Assembly (NCBI GenBank): GCA_001414485.1
Contig: LLEY01000201.1
Coordinates: 1-64,000 of the forward strand
Direction: 5' to 3'
DNA length: 64,000 nt
Source: Calycina herbarum
Lineage: Eukaryota; Ascomycota; Leotiomycetes; Helotiales; Pezizellaceae
The notes below the pieces were generated by a model that ran no database searches, was not told the DNA's origin, and worked only from the letters and a program-made list of their open reading frames with translations. This document shows, piece by piece, positions 10,591 to 22,072 of the stretch. The stretch's first letter is position 1. Each line of letters begins with the position of its first letter. Made by a program: the position numbers and the translations under genes.

Positions 10591-12353
10591 ATGGGGAGAT
10601 TTAGAGGGAGAGAGTTGGCAATTATATACACTTCGAAGTCGAAGATGCTTTGTATGAAAAATAGTCGATCATTCTATCAAAGCATTTGACTCTCCAAGGA
10701 TTGAGACAAGGCTATCCCATAACTACGGAGGTACAGTGCTGAAATCTTATCGCGTAGTTCATAGCACTCGTGTTTTGTGTCAAGTAATACCGAGAAGAAC
10801 GAGATCAGCTAGTTTTCTACAATCTTGACTTATTAGGGATATCCAAGGCTTGCCAAGTTTCCCGTCACGGAGTTCTAAAACCAATGTTAACAGAATATTA
10901 TCTGTAGTTATCACCTACCAGCACATCAGGAGGTCATTCTTTGCTTAGCGAGTTTTGACTCACCGTGTTCCAGAAGCCATAACCTATAGAAGAAAAATCA
11001 CGCTATACAATAGGAACTAGTTGTCGCCTAGGTTTGAGAACGGAGAGCATGAAGAATGGAGGAATTTTTCGGTCCCAAGTGTAACAGTTTGTCAGCGGCT
11101 CTCACCAAGCAGGGTCACTAACATGGGTTTCGCCTGGGATGGACCAGCACACGAGAGGACGATTCAGTATTGATAAAACGGTTTTGCGATAATGCTGAAT
11201 AGAAGAGGTATAGATTTATGAACGATGTAGGGTTTATAGGTACGGGGTACAGTAGTCAAGTCCCGTGGCTTCTGTACGTAAAGCATAGATGGCAAATATA
11301 ACATACTATTTCTAAGTGAGCCATAATCATTTGTTATTCAACTACTAGATGCACCAACTTACGCCTACGTAGTTAACAATAAGCGCTTAGAGTTCATTGC
11401 ATTATGATACTTTTACGCATAGAAGTTGAGATACTTAACCGCTGTACCTTGTATACTCGATCTCTCTATGTTCGACATCAGATCAGGGGAATAAAAGCTT
11501 AATTAAAGTTCAAGCCGTCTTAGGCTTTCCCCATTCCAACATGTTCCTCGAATATATAAGCAGCTTGGTGCTGACATTGCGTGGAAATAGTCAGATGTTA
11601 GGTAAATAAATTTCCTTGCAATGAAAGAGTTTATTCTGCTACTAGCGAACCACTTACAAACCTAAAAATAACTTTACAAAATAAATCCAGTCAATGGCAT
11701 TCAAGGGCAGCCTGAATTAAAGAGAACTCCTCCCTCGGCAAATACATTTTAATGTTTCCCACTCTCTCCCGTTACGAGATTCCTCGATGCTTGATGCGTA
11801 GGACTGATTGTTTCAAATCCCCATCTCGACCCGTTCCATGGAAGATTCAGCGAAAACTTTACCCATAAAGAATTTGGAATGAACGTAACCGATTTAACCT
11901 CCATTTTCAATAGGACTTCCCACTTACCGGCTCCTGAAAGATATCCGTAGCAGTGTATTACCTACCAAATCCTAGTTCCTAGTACTTCGTATATGAAACG
12001 AGCTCCAGCATGAATTTTTCCTCTGCGAAAAGAATACATACATACCCAAATTTTCGTTTCTTGTCCCGTTCTTAAGTCCTTTGGCAGAGGATTAGGTACG
12101 TGGAGCTGAAGTTTTACCCCCAAGTACCAATACAAATTTCAGACCCAGCGACCTAGAAATCCGAACTCCGTAGTACTTAGAACAAGTGATATGACGCCGC
12201 ATTTTCAAGAGTAGGAACGTGAATCTAATTCATTATCAGTTTACATAGTAGAGACAAACAGATTTTTATACATTTCTCTTTTTAACTTTACAATCAACAC
12301 CTCTCCTATTTTACACATATTCCCCCTCCTCCTCTCAACAACCCCCCACCCCC
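10591..12353. other. Long intergenic region
   Basis: About 1.7 kb without a supportable ORF. A minus-strand ATG followed by a GTGAGT donor near 10960-10980 could be a first exon for the remnant at 10271, but no join could be proved. The right end holds the 3' end of MRP51. Confidence 0.35.
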
Positions 12354-13862
12354 TCAAAAGTTCAACCCATAAGCCTTAGCCCCAGCAGTCTTCTCATTCT
12401 CAGGAACCGGAGCCGGCCTATCAAGTCTAATACTCCTAGCTCCCCCCATAGGCGTAACAGTTCTAACCGACGACGGCTCAGGCCTAAGCCGATCCGTCCA
12501 TCCCTCCTTGACAGCAACACTAGCATCCGTAGCATGGTCAACATTGAGTAGAACGCGTCCTTTCGGATCGATGGATGCATATTTCGGCTGCACCCAAAGC
12601 TTGCTTCCTCCCTTCTTGTCGGCTTCAACATACTGCGAGCCCGGGATCGTTTTCTTCTGCTTGTTCTTGTTTTTGCTGCCATACTCCGTGTGATCGATGG
12701 AGGTATCCACTGGTGGCGCCACGACGAATCCACCCACTCCCAAGGTTGTACCGAAGAATCCTCCTACGGCGTTCTTTGGCATGACGACTCGTGCTTCTAC
12801 AGGTGGGGGGTTTTGTTGCGGTCCAAATTCTGGGTTGTTGTAGAGTTTGGATGCTGTGCGAATGTATGAAAGTCCAGCAGAGGGATGTGTCTTTGGTGGT
12901 CCAGTTTTTCCATACGGTGAGTCGGTTTCTGGGAAAGGATTTTCGCCTTCAACTCCACTCATTCTTCCGACAGAAAACCCTGTCCGACTTGTTTCACTGT
13001 CTACTTGTACCGGAGGGAGGTCGAGATAAGCGCGTATCTTCATGAAGAGGTCTCTTGGGTTTTGGCGAAGATCTTTGATATATGCCTCCAGCTCCTCTTC
13101 CAACTGCCTCTCCTCCCCCTCCTTCTGCGCCTGCAACTCCTCCCGAGAGAGTTTGGTTTTTCCCTCCACGATGCTTTTGGTTGTTGATGCGTTTCCTTCA
13201 TTCGCAGCTTTGGTCTCCGCATCAGCAATAGCCACAGCCTCATTTTTCTCCCTCTTCGCGAGCACATCCCTCTGCAGATAATTCCGGAAACCACTCTTTC
13301 GTTTCTTAACCTGCTTCGTGACATATTCATTAAATTCTCCATCCGTCTGCCCCGCTAACCAAGGACCCCCAAACTTCCACCTAGCATCCCCTTCCTTCCC
13401 AGACAATTTCTCGGGATAATCCGTTCTATCAATCTTATCCTCAAAGACACTCCTTCCAGAGCCACCCGTAGAAGTAAAATTACTCCCCCTCTGAGTAACC
13501 TTGGGAGTCTCAATCGGAATCCCCATCTCCTGCCACTTAAACAGCGACAAAGTATGATCCGCCGCACTCCCAAACTCGGTAATATGTTCAAAAGTATCCA
13601 TCGCCTCGACCTTGATCACCGGCGTCGAAGATTTAGTCGTTGATCTTAGAGGAAGGGGTCGTTTTAATCCCCAGTCCCCAATTTTCAACGAGGACGGGGG
13701 AGTTGCGATTGCCTGGTGGATGGGATGTGGTAGGGTAGCTGTATTCGAGGTGTAGTCTCCCGCTGAAGAGTACACTTTCGCTGGTCGCGGTAAGGGAGCC
13801 GGGACTGAGAATACTCGGGATGCTCGAAGGAGGGAGGCCCCAGGGCCTGTTCGTGCTGCCAT
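12354..13862 (-). CDS. MRP51: Mitochondrial small-subunit ribosomal protein MRP51
   Basis: A 502-residue intronless ORF from the ATG at 13862; the frame is open upstream only from a TTG. The N terminus (ASLLRASRVFSVPAPLPRP) is characteristic of fungal MRP51 (bS1m family) and is Arg/Ser-rich without acids, as expected for mitochondrial import. It is followed by the family's LPHPIHQAIATP and the GDWGLKRPLP region, then DTFEHITEFGSAADH. The middle is a charged helix rich in Lys/Glu (about residues 195-260). The protein belongs to the 37S subunit and in yeast supports translation of mitochondrial mRNAs through their 5' leaders. No lesions seen. Confidence 0.85.
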   Translation of the reverse strand: MAARTGPGASLLRASRVFSVPAPLPRPAKVYSSAGDYTSNTATLPHPIHQAIATPPSSLKIGDWGLKRPLPLRSTTKSSTPVIKVEAMDTFEHITEFGSAADHTLSLFKWQEMGIPIETPKVTQRGSNFTSTGGSGRSVFEDKIDRTDYPEKLSGKEGDARWKFGGPWLAGQTDGEFNEYVTKQVKKRKSGFRNYLQRDVLAKREKNEAVAIADAETKAANEGNASTTKSIVEGKTKLSREELQAQKEGEERQLEEELEAYIKDLRQNPRDLFMKIRAYLDLPPVQVDSETSRTGFSVGRMSGVEGENPFPETDSPYGKTGPPKTHPSAGLSYIRTASKLYNNPEFGPQQNPPPVEARVVMPKNAVGGFFGTTLGVGGFVVAPPVDTSIDHTEYGSKNKNKQKKTIPGSQYVEADKKGGSKLWVQPKYASIDPKGRVLLNVDHATDASVAVKEGWTDRLRPEPSSVRTVTPMGGARSIRLDRPAPVPENEKTAGAKAYGLNF

Positions 13863-15122
13863 AGTGGTTGAGGAGGGCGTGCAGCTACGCCCGGGTTGAA
13901 GGGGTGGCTGAATTTGGATTGCCAATTGACTTTTGGAGGGTGTGGGGGTATGCAGATTGCGTTGGATGCCCTAGTATTTGTCTGCAGTATTCGCCCGTCG
14001 AAGGGGCTTTGAGACGGGGCGATCAATCTCGAAGATGGTGGTGTTGTTGAATTGGAGGTTGATGGGAAGCTCTGGATGAATTTTGGAAATCGCGCTAAGA
14101 ATCGGGCCGTTGCTCTAAACCTTGGATGTGAGGCACCAGTTTCAAGCTCTCACTTGCCTCTACTTGGGGTTTTACAATTACAAAAGATAGTATACAAGGT
14201 GTTTCTCTGTATAAACTAGGTAGGAATTTATTGCATTAAACAATTCAAACCCTCTCTAGGTATTTCCAGGTCATCTATCAAAAACATTTTAAAGATTTCT
14301 CGTGCTATTTGTAAATCACCTACAAATAGGAACTTGTAGAATTCTACAAGATCTTGCTATTGTTAGGTTACGTACTGATTGACAGAATCATCGTTGTCTC
14401 TATCTCGGCACTTCGTCACTCACAATATCAAAATTTTATAATTAATCGTTTATTGCTTCCTTATCCCCTTTGCTCCGTTCGTTCATTTAGTAGTGCTCTT
14501 CGTCAAGTTCAGCAGAGAGCATCTCTCTTCATCCCTCGTTCCAGAGTGCTCCAAAGTATTTCACCTAAATCCTTGGAACAATTTAGAATATTAACCCGGG
14601 GTTTTTTTTAAAAAAAACAATGAGGTCGTGCTGCCGCTTTTGTTGTTTATCTTGAAGCTTCCTAGGTAGGTAGTCAAGATCTCAGACTGGTACTGTATTC
14701 ATGTCCTGCTTTCACATGAGATAGAATATAGGGGGGGAAATAATGTAGAAATATTAGATACGACCATCAATCGATGGGATCTCCTCAAATAGATATCTCA
14801 TCTCATCAAATAAAAATTGAGAGGAATAAAAGACAAAGCAAAACGCCAGTATGATGAGAAATGCCCAAATGTGTGTATGTATGTACAAATCCCATTTCCT
14901 TCCCCAAACCCATGCCATGTCCAGTCCATGAACTCATATCCATAACCCCATCCATGCATGCATGTACTGTGTGTCCATTGTGTATTCATAAACTTATTCC
15001 CTGCTTAGTCCTGCAGGTCCTGTCGTATTCCCCACCAACGTATTAAAACGTCGTACTGTAAGTCCTGTATCTTACAAAGTAAAGAAGAAAGAGAAAAAAT
15101 AAAATCATCCGATATGAGTCTA
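13863..15122. other. Intergenic region with palindromes
   Basis: About 1.26 kb between MRP51 (start) and the 3' end of the next minus-strand gene, so it carries the MRP51 promoter. Two adjacent palindromic structures sit at 14305-14350. There is an A/T homopolymer tract near 14605-14620. No convincing ORF. Confidence 0.4.
14305..14350. repeat. Adjacent hairpin and perfect 18-bp palindrome
   Basis: CTATTTGTA (14305-14313) pairs with TACAAATAG (14321-14329) across a 7-base loop. Four bases later comes the perfect 18 bp palindrome CTTGTAGAATTCTACAAG (14333-14350). Function unknown. Confidence 0.8.
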
Positions 15123-16571
15123 CTAAGACCTCACGGGACTCTGATGTTTAAGAGGCGAGCCTCTGCTGTAATCCCGGTCCTTGGAGGATCCACTGGAATT
15201 GGTGCGTTTGAACATATGTTCAACCATGGCCTTTGGCGAGACAAACTCCATGTCGTATTTAATTGGAGTAAGCGGTACGGTGACCGTGTGGTGGTTGTGT
15301 TTTGTTTTGGAGTTGATTCTTTGCTTGATGCAGTCATCGACGAGAGCGATGAGGCCTGTGGCGATTATGACACTTAAAACAGTAATTAGAATTCATCTCC
15401 TTTGAAAACTGAAATGAAAATTATCGACTTACTCCGCAACATCAGTGAGTGCCTCCACAACGCTCGTATCACTGATCCACATCGAGCAAGGAGGCACCCA
15501 TCCCCCAGCGGCCTCTTCCCTCTGGATTTGAGTAGGCGATCGCAACTCCGGAACGATATGAGCGATAGCTGGTCCTTCTCCCTTGTGTAAGTGGTAAGAA
15601 ACGGATTTTCCTTCCGCGTACTTTTCGGCTACACGCTTCCAGGTGTATTTGTATCCCCAATAATGAAATTCATAACGCTTGTTGTTTTTCGAACCTCGAC
15701 GCCTTACCTCAATCTGGGCGTAGTTTGAAAATTCGAGTTTGGTGGTGTTGGTTGGGATAGACGTTGATTTCAACTTGAGATCTGACATGAAGTCGGCAAC
15801 ATCAATATCATCTTCGTGAACGGAGCCGCCATATCCACTATCCTGTCTCTTGATGCTACCAGCACTCTTGGAGCTGTGAGTGGACATGATGGAATTGGTT
15901 CGCTTGAAATCCGGCTTCCTAATACTTGCAAAAGCATTGCTCATAGATCTTGTCAGAGGAGGACGTTGCTCTGCTGACTTGGCATACTTTCGGGCGGAAT
16001 GACAAACTTCTCGACCGGACGAACGTTCGTAACGACGGAGGGAGAATTCGCGCTTCTTCAAGTCCTGCATACGAAGATGGAATAGTTGAACATTCTCCTT
16101 ACTTCGACCCGTTCCTTCTGTGTCCACTCGAAGATTCATGTTTCCATCAGGTGTGGTATCGTCATGGCGAATATATAATCGGTTCGTAGAGGGAAAGTAA
16201 TCTGCGAAATCAGAGGGATTTGTTGGACGTAAATCAGTTTCGACAACCTCGCGGTACTCGGGGACGTCATAGTCATCTGGTTCTTGTGTGAATGACTCTG
16301 GTTCCAAGAACAGCTCCTCTTCTGATGCTCCAGACGCATATGTATCTACAGAAGATCGAGCGCAAAAGGTCATTGACGGTGAAGTTTCGTACTCGCGTTT
16401 CGATGGAATGGGCTCCTGTGTATGTGCACGATGCGCCGAGGGTCGTGGTGAATTGTTGACTGAGGTAGGAGCTGTGCTTTGTGACTCTTGAGATTCTCCA
16501 CTCCCATGAGATTCCGAGGTACTACTGCTTCCGTGGTGGAAGGTAGGTTGTCTGCGAAGAGGTTGATGCAT
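15123..16571 (-). CDS. Uncharacterised fungal protein, 462 residues
   Basis: Two exons: 16571-15433 and 15372-15123 (minus strand), with a 60 bp intron (GTAAGT donor, TTCTAATTAC branch, AAG acceptor). The phase-2 join reads through as VADVIIATGLIALVDD, far more coherent than the unspliced frame. The N-terminal 250 residues are Ser/Glu-rich, probably disordered, with several SxxS and RxxS sites. A compact conserved-looking domain follows (about residues 275-400) with the aromatic EFHYWGYKYTWKR segment, SYHLHKGEGPAIAHIVPE and GGWVPPCSMWISD. The hydrophobic stretch created by splicing is too short and charged at its end to be a sure membrane helix. I do not recognise the family by function. Confidence 0.75.
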
Positions 16572-18016
16572 GTTGGATGGTTTGATATGTTGTGATGTCG
16601 AAGGGTGGATGGAATATCAGAAATATCTTGGTGGCGGGGGATCTCGGTGGTCATCGACTAGCTCGGGGTATTTAACTGTGCGATGGAGGTGAATGATATA
16701 AGTTCGACGGGATGAGTGAATGTCTCACAATCTCCCACGAGATTTTCCCAAAAAGCAAATCACTTATTGACGGGGAGGCCCGGTTGTACTAGACATGGTA
16801 TTTTGGAGGGTTTGTATGGGGTTTGGTGGTCTTGGTGGCGGTTTTGATTCTTGTGGGCAAGTAGTACATGGACGTGGAGGTGCGACGCAGCTATGTGGCA
16901 TCAATAAGTATTCCAATGGGTTGTGGACAGGATGACAATTGTTGGGAGGTTGTCAAAGAAGGATCGAATGGTGGTGGGAGTCGTGTTCTGGTGAGGGGGG
17001 GTGGGATGATTCTGGACAGACAGGAGCTTTCATGGGGAACAGCGAACAGCGAAGGGGAGGAGGAGGGTCGGTACTTGAGCATGGGGTGAGTGGAGGGCTC
17101 TGATGGATCACATCGGACACATCGGACGCATCGGAGTGTTGGGAGCAGAAAATGGGAGGGAGCGGGAAGGCGGCGAGCCAGGACCAGGGAGAGAGAGGGA
17201 GAGCGGTGTCAGCCGAGGGGAGACGAAAAAGGCAAGGGCTTGGCTGAGAAAGGAAGGGGAGAGGAAGGGGAGAGGAAGGGGGAGAGGAAGGGGGAGAGGA
17301 AGAAGAGACCAACTTCTTATTCGTCGACATCCTCACTCCTCAACGCCTTTGCCCAGCCACTGTCACTTCCTGCGCACCACTCGCCCATTATTACAAGTCT
17401 TCATCGTCCACCCACAGGTCCGGATCTCTCCCACCCTTTCACGCAGGAGAGAGCTCATGTCAGCCATGGGCGGCGAAGTTGAATGCGACTCTGAATCGAA
17501 GATGACCAAGAGAGCGTGGGTGGAAGGAGTTACTCCGTTACAGCGAGCGGTCTCCAAAGGAGCAATGGTCTGCTCATCCAAACTGAATCAGACTCTTCGT
17601 CAAATACAACTGCGTAACCTCGCAACAAGAATCGACCAAAAGAGAGAAAACTCCTCGCACTAGCCAACAGTGTAGGCGCAGCACTTTCGAGACAATTTCT
17701 CCGTACCTCTGTACCAATACAATCAATTCCACCTCGTACACGACTGACGATCTTCCATTTCACCATTCGCATGACGCACACACGCCGTTGTCCTCGAGGA
17801 GTCGACAGCACTTGAGCCACCTAGTCCAGGCATTTCCAGAGGCAGCAAGACAGTGGATGCAAAGACTGTCGCAAATCAAGACTTGGAATCTCGATGGTAA
17901 AAGAAGGCAGCAGTCCGCCTTGATGCTGCCCAACCTCTGATGTAACTCGAATAGACAGAAAAGTATCACCAAGTCTGCTTCAACACTACCAACTGCAACC
18001 TCATTTCAGCCAGAGT
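16572..18016. other. Intergenic region with a polypurine tract
   Basis: About 1.4 kb. Long ORFs here are GA-repeat artefacts without protein-like content. The left part carries the promoter of the 462-residue protein gene. Confidence 0.4.
17248..17307. repeat. Polypurine GGGGAGAGGAA repeat tract
   Basis: About 60 bases of uninterrupted purines built of (A)GGAAGGGG(G)AG units repeated about five times. Such G-rich mirror-like purine runs can form triplex structures; no role is shown here. Confidence 0.8.
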
Positions 18017-18726
18017 TCAACGGTGAGTAAGAAACCACCGGCCTTGATAGAAATAGATGAGACTAATCGACGAGCCTTGTGAACTTTGCTGACTGTGACT
18101 GTTTAGCAGGAGAGTCTTAGCCCAACAATCGGATTTGACGCTGAACCTGCACCCCTGCAGGCTCGTCACTCCACTCCCCCCACCAGAAGCTTTCATAGGC
18201 AGAAGATGCCCACCACCAGAAAAGTCTTCTGGATCCCTTCTATCCACTGGCGCTTCTGCGATCTGATCATGCTCTCTTATTCTTAGCGCTTGTTTCTGCT
18301 TCTTTCCTTTTACCCCGATCATTTTTTTCAACCCTGATCGTGGTAAATGCTTCAGAAGAACTGTTTGTCCATTCGGCATAATCCCGAAGTCTCGGTCGTC
18401 GCCGCAAAACGGACTAAATTCTACCCAGTATCATTATAGTCAGTAACTATATTTGAATTAACACGAGAAGCGCCGAATCTTTGTTCCAGATCGCAATAGC
18501 CACAATACAACGCATTCGCCCCAGACATTCCGTCGGGCGATGAACCAGGATTTCCTGAAGGATATGGGCTTGAGTTGCATTTTACGCGGGGGCATTTCTG
18601 GCAAAATTCAATACAACGTTTGCCCTGTGGCACGACATGAGTGGTGCATCTGCACGCAGTACTCGTGCAGGACTCGGAATCCCTTCTATTGTGCCCGGTT
18701 TCTGAGAAACACGATGAACGAAACAT
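18017..18726 (-). CDS. Cys-rich two-exon hypothetical protein
   Basis: I propose exons 18726-18465 and 18420-18017 with a 44 bp intron (GTGTTA donor, ACTGAC branch, GGGTAG acceptor). The phase-1 join is open and gives 221 residues. The first exon has ten cysteines, several in CxC, CxxC and CxxxC spacing (TACRC, CIEFCQKC, YCGYC), suggesting a metal-binding or disulfide-rich module. The second exon is basic and has LKHLPRSGLKKM and KGKKQKQALRIREHD, then a Gly-rich segment. The ATG at 18726 is the first in frame; no signal peptide is visible. The last 50 residues look less protein-like, so a further intron near 18150 is possible. I do not recognise the family. Confidence 0.45.
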
Positions 18727-19662
18727 TTTTGTGACGAGTACATCTTTCAAAGTCCTCTCCAATAAAATTCTTTTCCTGCTTTACCGCATGTCTCAATCAC
18801 ACGAGGCGACGAGATCCTTTCAGCAGCCATCATTGCCTTGTTCCTGCTGTGAGAGGCCAATCCCAAGGCCTTATGACACCCTCTTTGGGGTCATCGTGGG
18901 TCGCAAGTCTTATCTTGGTGTGGTGGTACAACTGGTAAATTCCGCATGTGCTGTGCCAGGATCACCCAAGTATTCTTCTCTTTCCACATTCGCGGGGTAC
19001 AGCGAAAACCTCGTGAGGGGATTTGCTTTTTTTCTCGGAAGAGATCGCGGTGGTGCAAACTCTTTACGATGAAAAGTTTCTCATTGGTGTTTTTAGGCTT
19101 CAGAGTTTGGATGATCGTCCCACTGCCAGTTTCAGAGGGGGATATATTGCATTGTTTTATGAACTTGTCTCGTGTGCTCTTCCTTGAGGTGGCTTGCGAA
19201 ATCCTCCGAGCAAATACTCCGGTCTCGAGTTTATTCGCGATTTGTTTTATTCACTCTTTTACATATAGTTTATTCACTGGTTTCTGGACTTTTCGAAGAA
19301 TGCCTTGTTGATGCCCAACATTTCAGTGGATCTTAACCATAGACAGGCGTCCTCGTGGGCGAAGTTTTATCATATTTCACCTGCAGCACAGCCTTAAAGG
19401 GGATCGCGGCATTGGATTTCGCCCTACCTTTTGTAGGTTGCAACGTTGATATCCCTTGTACGCAATTGTCACGGTCGGAAAATCGTTCAAATTAATTTAT
19501 TATCTTAACTCGCTGAGAGAATTGATTTACATGAATGATTCAGATGACTGAGGGTTCAGATGAAAGAGTTTTTCAAAGGTTTGGGAATTTCATCATTGTC
19601 TTATGTCAGATGTATGCGCTTTTCTATGCAGGCTTGTCCGGTGTCGGGCTTGAGGGGGTTTC

Positions 19663-19870
19663 TGATTCAGTACTCAGTACTTGGGTACGAATTAAAAGGT
19701 GTTGATCTACTTGAGTTGCACGTTTGATCAACCTCACTATACTCTGGATGATGCAAAACATGTGTGGGGTTTCTGGATGTAGATGTGGTATTTATGGTTC
19801 CTGATTCAGTACTCGGGTACCAGAAGATCTTTGATCTACTCTTACTGTACTTGGGATGACGCAAAGTTTG
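19663..19870. repeat. Degenerate duplication, about 139-bp period
   Basis: TGATTCAGTACT followed by a GGGTAC stretch and a GATCTACT block occurs near 19663 and again near 19802. Both copies continue into a GGATGA(T/C)GCAAA and a TGTG/GCGTGGG block. The copies are clearly related but differ at many positions. Confidence 0.4.
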
Positions 19871-20525
19871 CGTGGGATCTCTTGCAGTAAATTAGTCTAT
19901 ATGTTCTGTTGTACAGGAGAAGATCTGGTGGTCTTCTCTGTGGGTTGACGGGTGTTGGCAATCGGGTCTTGACCTGGTGTACGATGAGGTATTATGACGT
20001 TTTGGTGTCAGCGTTTTTTGTACGCAAATGAACTTAATTGCTTTTCGTCGATGATGATAGTCCTAGAGGCTGGTGAGGGGTGATTGCTGCTCTGAAACTG
20101 CGAGTGCGAAGATGATGTTTTATTTCTTAATTTTCTGTCTGAGGGTTCAAGAATGAGAAGTTTAAGTTGAATTCAGTTCTGGCTTTCTTACTCTATACTT
20201 GATAGATCTGAACTTGGGGGAGCAGGTTGTTGTACTAAATGTCTTAGAATAAGTCTCTTACTCGCCGAATCGCTTGAGGAGACTTGTTATTCTGAACTGC
20301 TCGCATGATCAGTGTATTAAATGAGTAGAATATAGTAGAGTAATCGCCCACTACTCTACCCTACTCTACTCTTGAGTTACTTAGGTCTGGATAGAGTATG
20401 ATGTAAATCATTATTACTCGTGGATTCTCACCATGTTCGTCGAGATTTTATAGAAGCAAATTCAGAGAATAGAGAATTCGGTCTCTCGATTTAATCTCGT
20501 ATACCCTTGATACAACTTTCACCTA

Positions 20526-20572
20526 AACCCCGCTATAAGAATACGTATAGACAATATCCTTATAGCGAGGTT
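20526..20572. repeat. Inverted repeat with 18-bp arms
   Basis: The left arm AACCCCGCTATAAGAATA (20526-20543) and the right arm TATCCTTATAGCGAGGTT (20555-20572) are complementary at 16 of 18 positions, with an 11-base spacer. It borders a TA-rich stretch and may be a transposon end or a hairpin. Confidence 0.7.
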
Positions 20573-20929
20573 ATCTTACTATGTTCAGAAATGGAAATTT
20601 ATAACTCGTGCTACTATATACTTATTAAGGCAGAAGAAGAATAGTAAACTTAAGAGGATCTGTTTTCAAAAGGTCTAGAGAGAGGACTTAATATTCTAGA
20701 TAAAATATTATTATAGCTTCTTAATCTTAGCTAAGTAAGTAAAACATTTATAAAACTAACTTAAGTAAGTGTTTATTAATATCTATACTAACTTTTCGGC
20801 CTCAAGGATGTTCAGGATGAATTCTCAGGCGATCATAACTGGCCACCCTTTGCAATATCTAGTGTACGGCGCAACTTCGCTTCTTCCTTCCATCCAGTAT
20901 CGGTTCCTCTCTACATCCACGATGCTGAA

Positions 20930-21635
20930 TTACTTGATGAAAAGACTGTTCCATCGTTGGTCTTGCTCAAGGCGGTTCTGGAGGTTGTCCCACGATTCCA
21001 AGATCTCGGTACCAACCTGCACCTCTAATACAAGCCCCCGTTTTCCGTATGCAGTCTTAATAGCCTCGCCCTCCATCTCGTACTCGTGGTATCGCTTTTC
21101 AAACATCGCGTCATCGTCTTTGCCTCGTTTGCGATCCAGATATCGCTTCCTCGCAACCTCTTTGTCACATCGAAAGAGTAGGACAAGTCGTGGTGCGGCA
21201 AGCTACTTAATGTATTAGGACATCGCAGGACTAATGTTTGGATAGCGTCACCTCAGCTTCGAATGCCTCTCCTTGTGCCTTGCTACGAGGGAATCCGTCT
21301 ATGAGCATTACTCTTCTCTCCGGGTCTTTCAAGTCTGCCTTAGACAGCTTATCTTTTAGGATGGGCAGCAGTTCTTTTGGGTTGATAAGTTCTTGTTTCT
21401 CGAGCTTTTGATTGATAGACGGGTGATTGTTGTTTGCTATAACCTTTCGCAGGACGTCGCCCACTGACATGTGTTGCACGGCATATTGTCCTGTCAAGCG
21501 GCCACAGAGAGTACCCTTCCCCGCTGCTGGAGGCCCTGTTTTGCAGTGAGTCTACAAAGCACGAGAATTAATAATGGGGGGGGGGAATAAATTGTACATA
21601 CCAAGCACAAAGATGAATAAGAGGTTTGGGGACAT
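20930..21635 (-). CDS. UMP-CMP/adenylate-kinase-family nucleotide kinase
   Basis: Three exons on the minus strand: 21635-21602, 21535-21252 and 21202-20930. The introns are 66 bp (GTATGT...ACAG) and 49 bp (GTGACG donor, CTAATAC branch, TAG acceptor). All phases agree and give 196 residues, a normal length for cytosolic UMP-CMP kinases. The first splice creates the P-loop GPPAAGKGT (12-20). Other marks are the MSVGDVLR segment (34-41), DGFPR (91-95) and a lid-type RKRGKDD (130-136) followed by FEKRYHEYE. These enzymes phosphorylate CMP/UMP (or AMP) with ATP. UMP-CMP rather than adenylate specificity is inferred from length and lid, not proved. It shares a 437 bp divergent promoter with the viperin gene. 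I see no lesions. Confidence 0.82.
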
Positions 21636-22072
21636 GTTGGTTCTACAGCGCTTTCGACGGTAAACGAGTTGCGCAATATTGTTGTGAACTGTTCTGTGGA
21701 TGACTTTCAATCTTATATTCTAGTAGAACTCAAAGGTGAATGCCGAGATTGACTGTTTTTCAAAGGTGGATGCGGAAAATGACTGTTCTTGGCCAAAGAC
21801 ACATCAATGCAATGGTCGGAGTCAACAAAAGCTCTCTCTCTCCTCCAAACACACGTCACGCATTCACCTATTTCTCACCAAAGGTATGTATGTACTGACA
21901 CCAAACAAAGGTATCATGTATCTCGTCTAGCAATCCACCACACGTATCTGTTTGCCACATTACCCCAGTCATTCCTCAATCTGTGTTGTTGATATGGTGG
22001 TTGTGGTCGTACATTCATTGACATCTATATATATAGCAAGCCTCCCTAACATTTCAACAACATTGCATACCC
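21636..22072. promoter_or_regulatory. Bidirectional promoter of kinase and viperin genes
   Basis: The 437 bp between the two divergent starts holds a 30 bp direct repeat (21731-21790) and, on the viperin side, a TATA-type run (CTATATATATAG, about 22025-22036) some 40 bp before the viperin ATG. A TATA box suggests a regulated, inducible promoter; that reading is inference. Confidence 0.5.
21731..21790. repeat. Two-copy 30-bp tandem repeat in shared promoter
   Basis: Copies at 21731-21760 and 21761-21790 begin CAAAGGTG and end ATGACTGTT/TTGACTGTT; 25 of 30 positions match. It is a candidate paired binding site acting on both genes. Confidence 0.8.

Larger units (their letters stand above)
18727..20929. 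other. Gene-poor region with degenerate repeats
   Basis: About 2.2 kb. ORFs on the plus strand near 18641-19311 lack protein-like content. Degenerate repeats lie at 19663-19870 and an inverted repeat at 20526-20572. The segment 20580-20770 is TA-rich like the RIP island. Confidence 0.4.

Noticed and set aside
14354..15046. Short ORFs between MRP51 and the 462-residue gene
   Set aside because: No conserved-looking sequence, no splice support, AT-rich or low-complexity content.
17090..17663. Long plus-strand ORFs rich in Gly, Arg and Glu
   Set aside because: Produced by the purine repeat; no protein-like sequence or intron structure.
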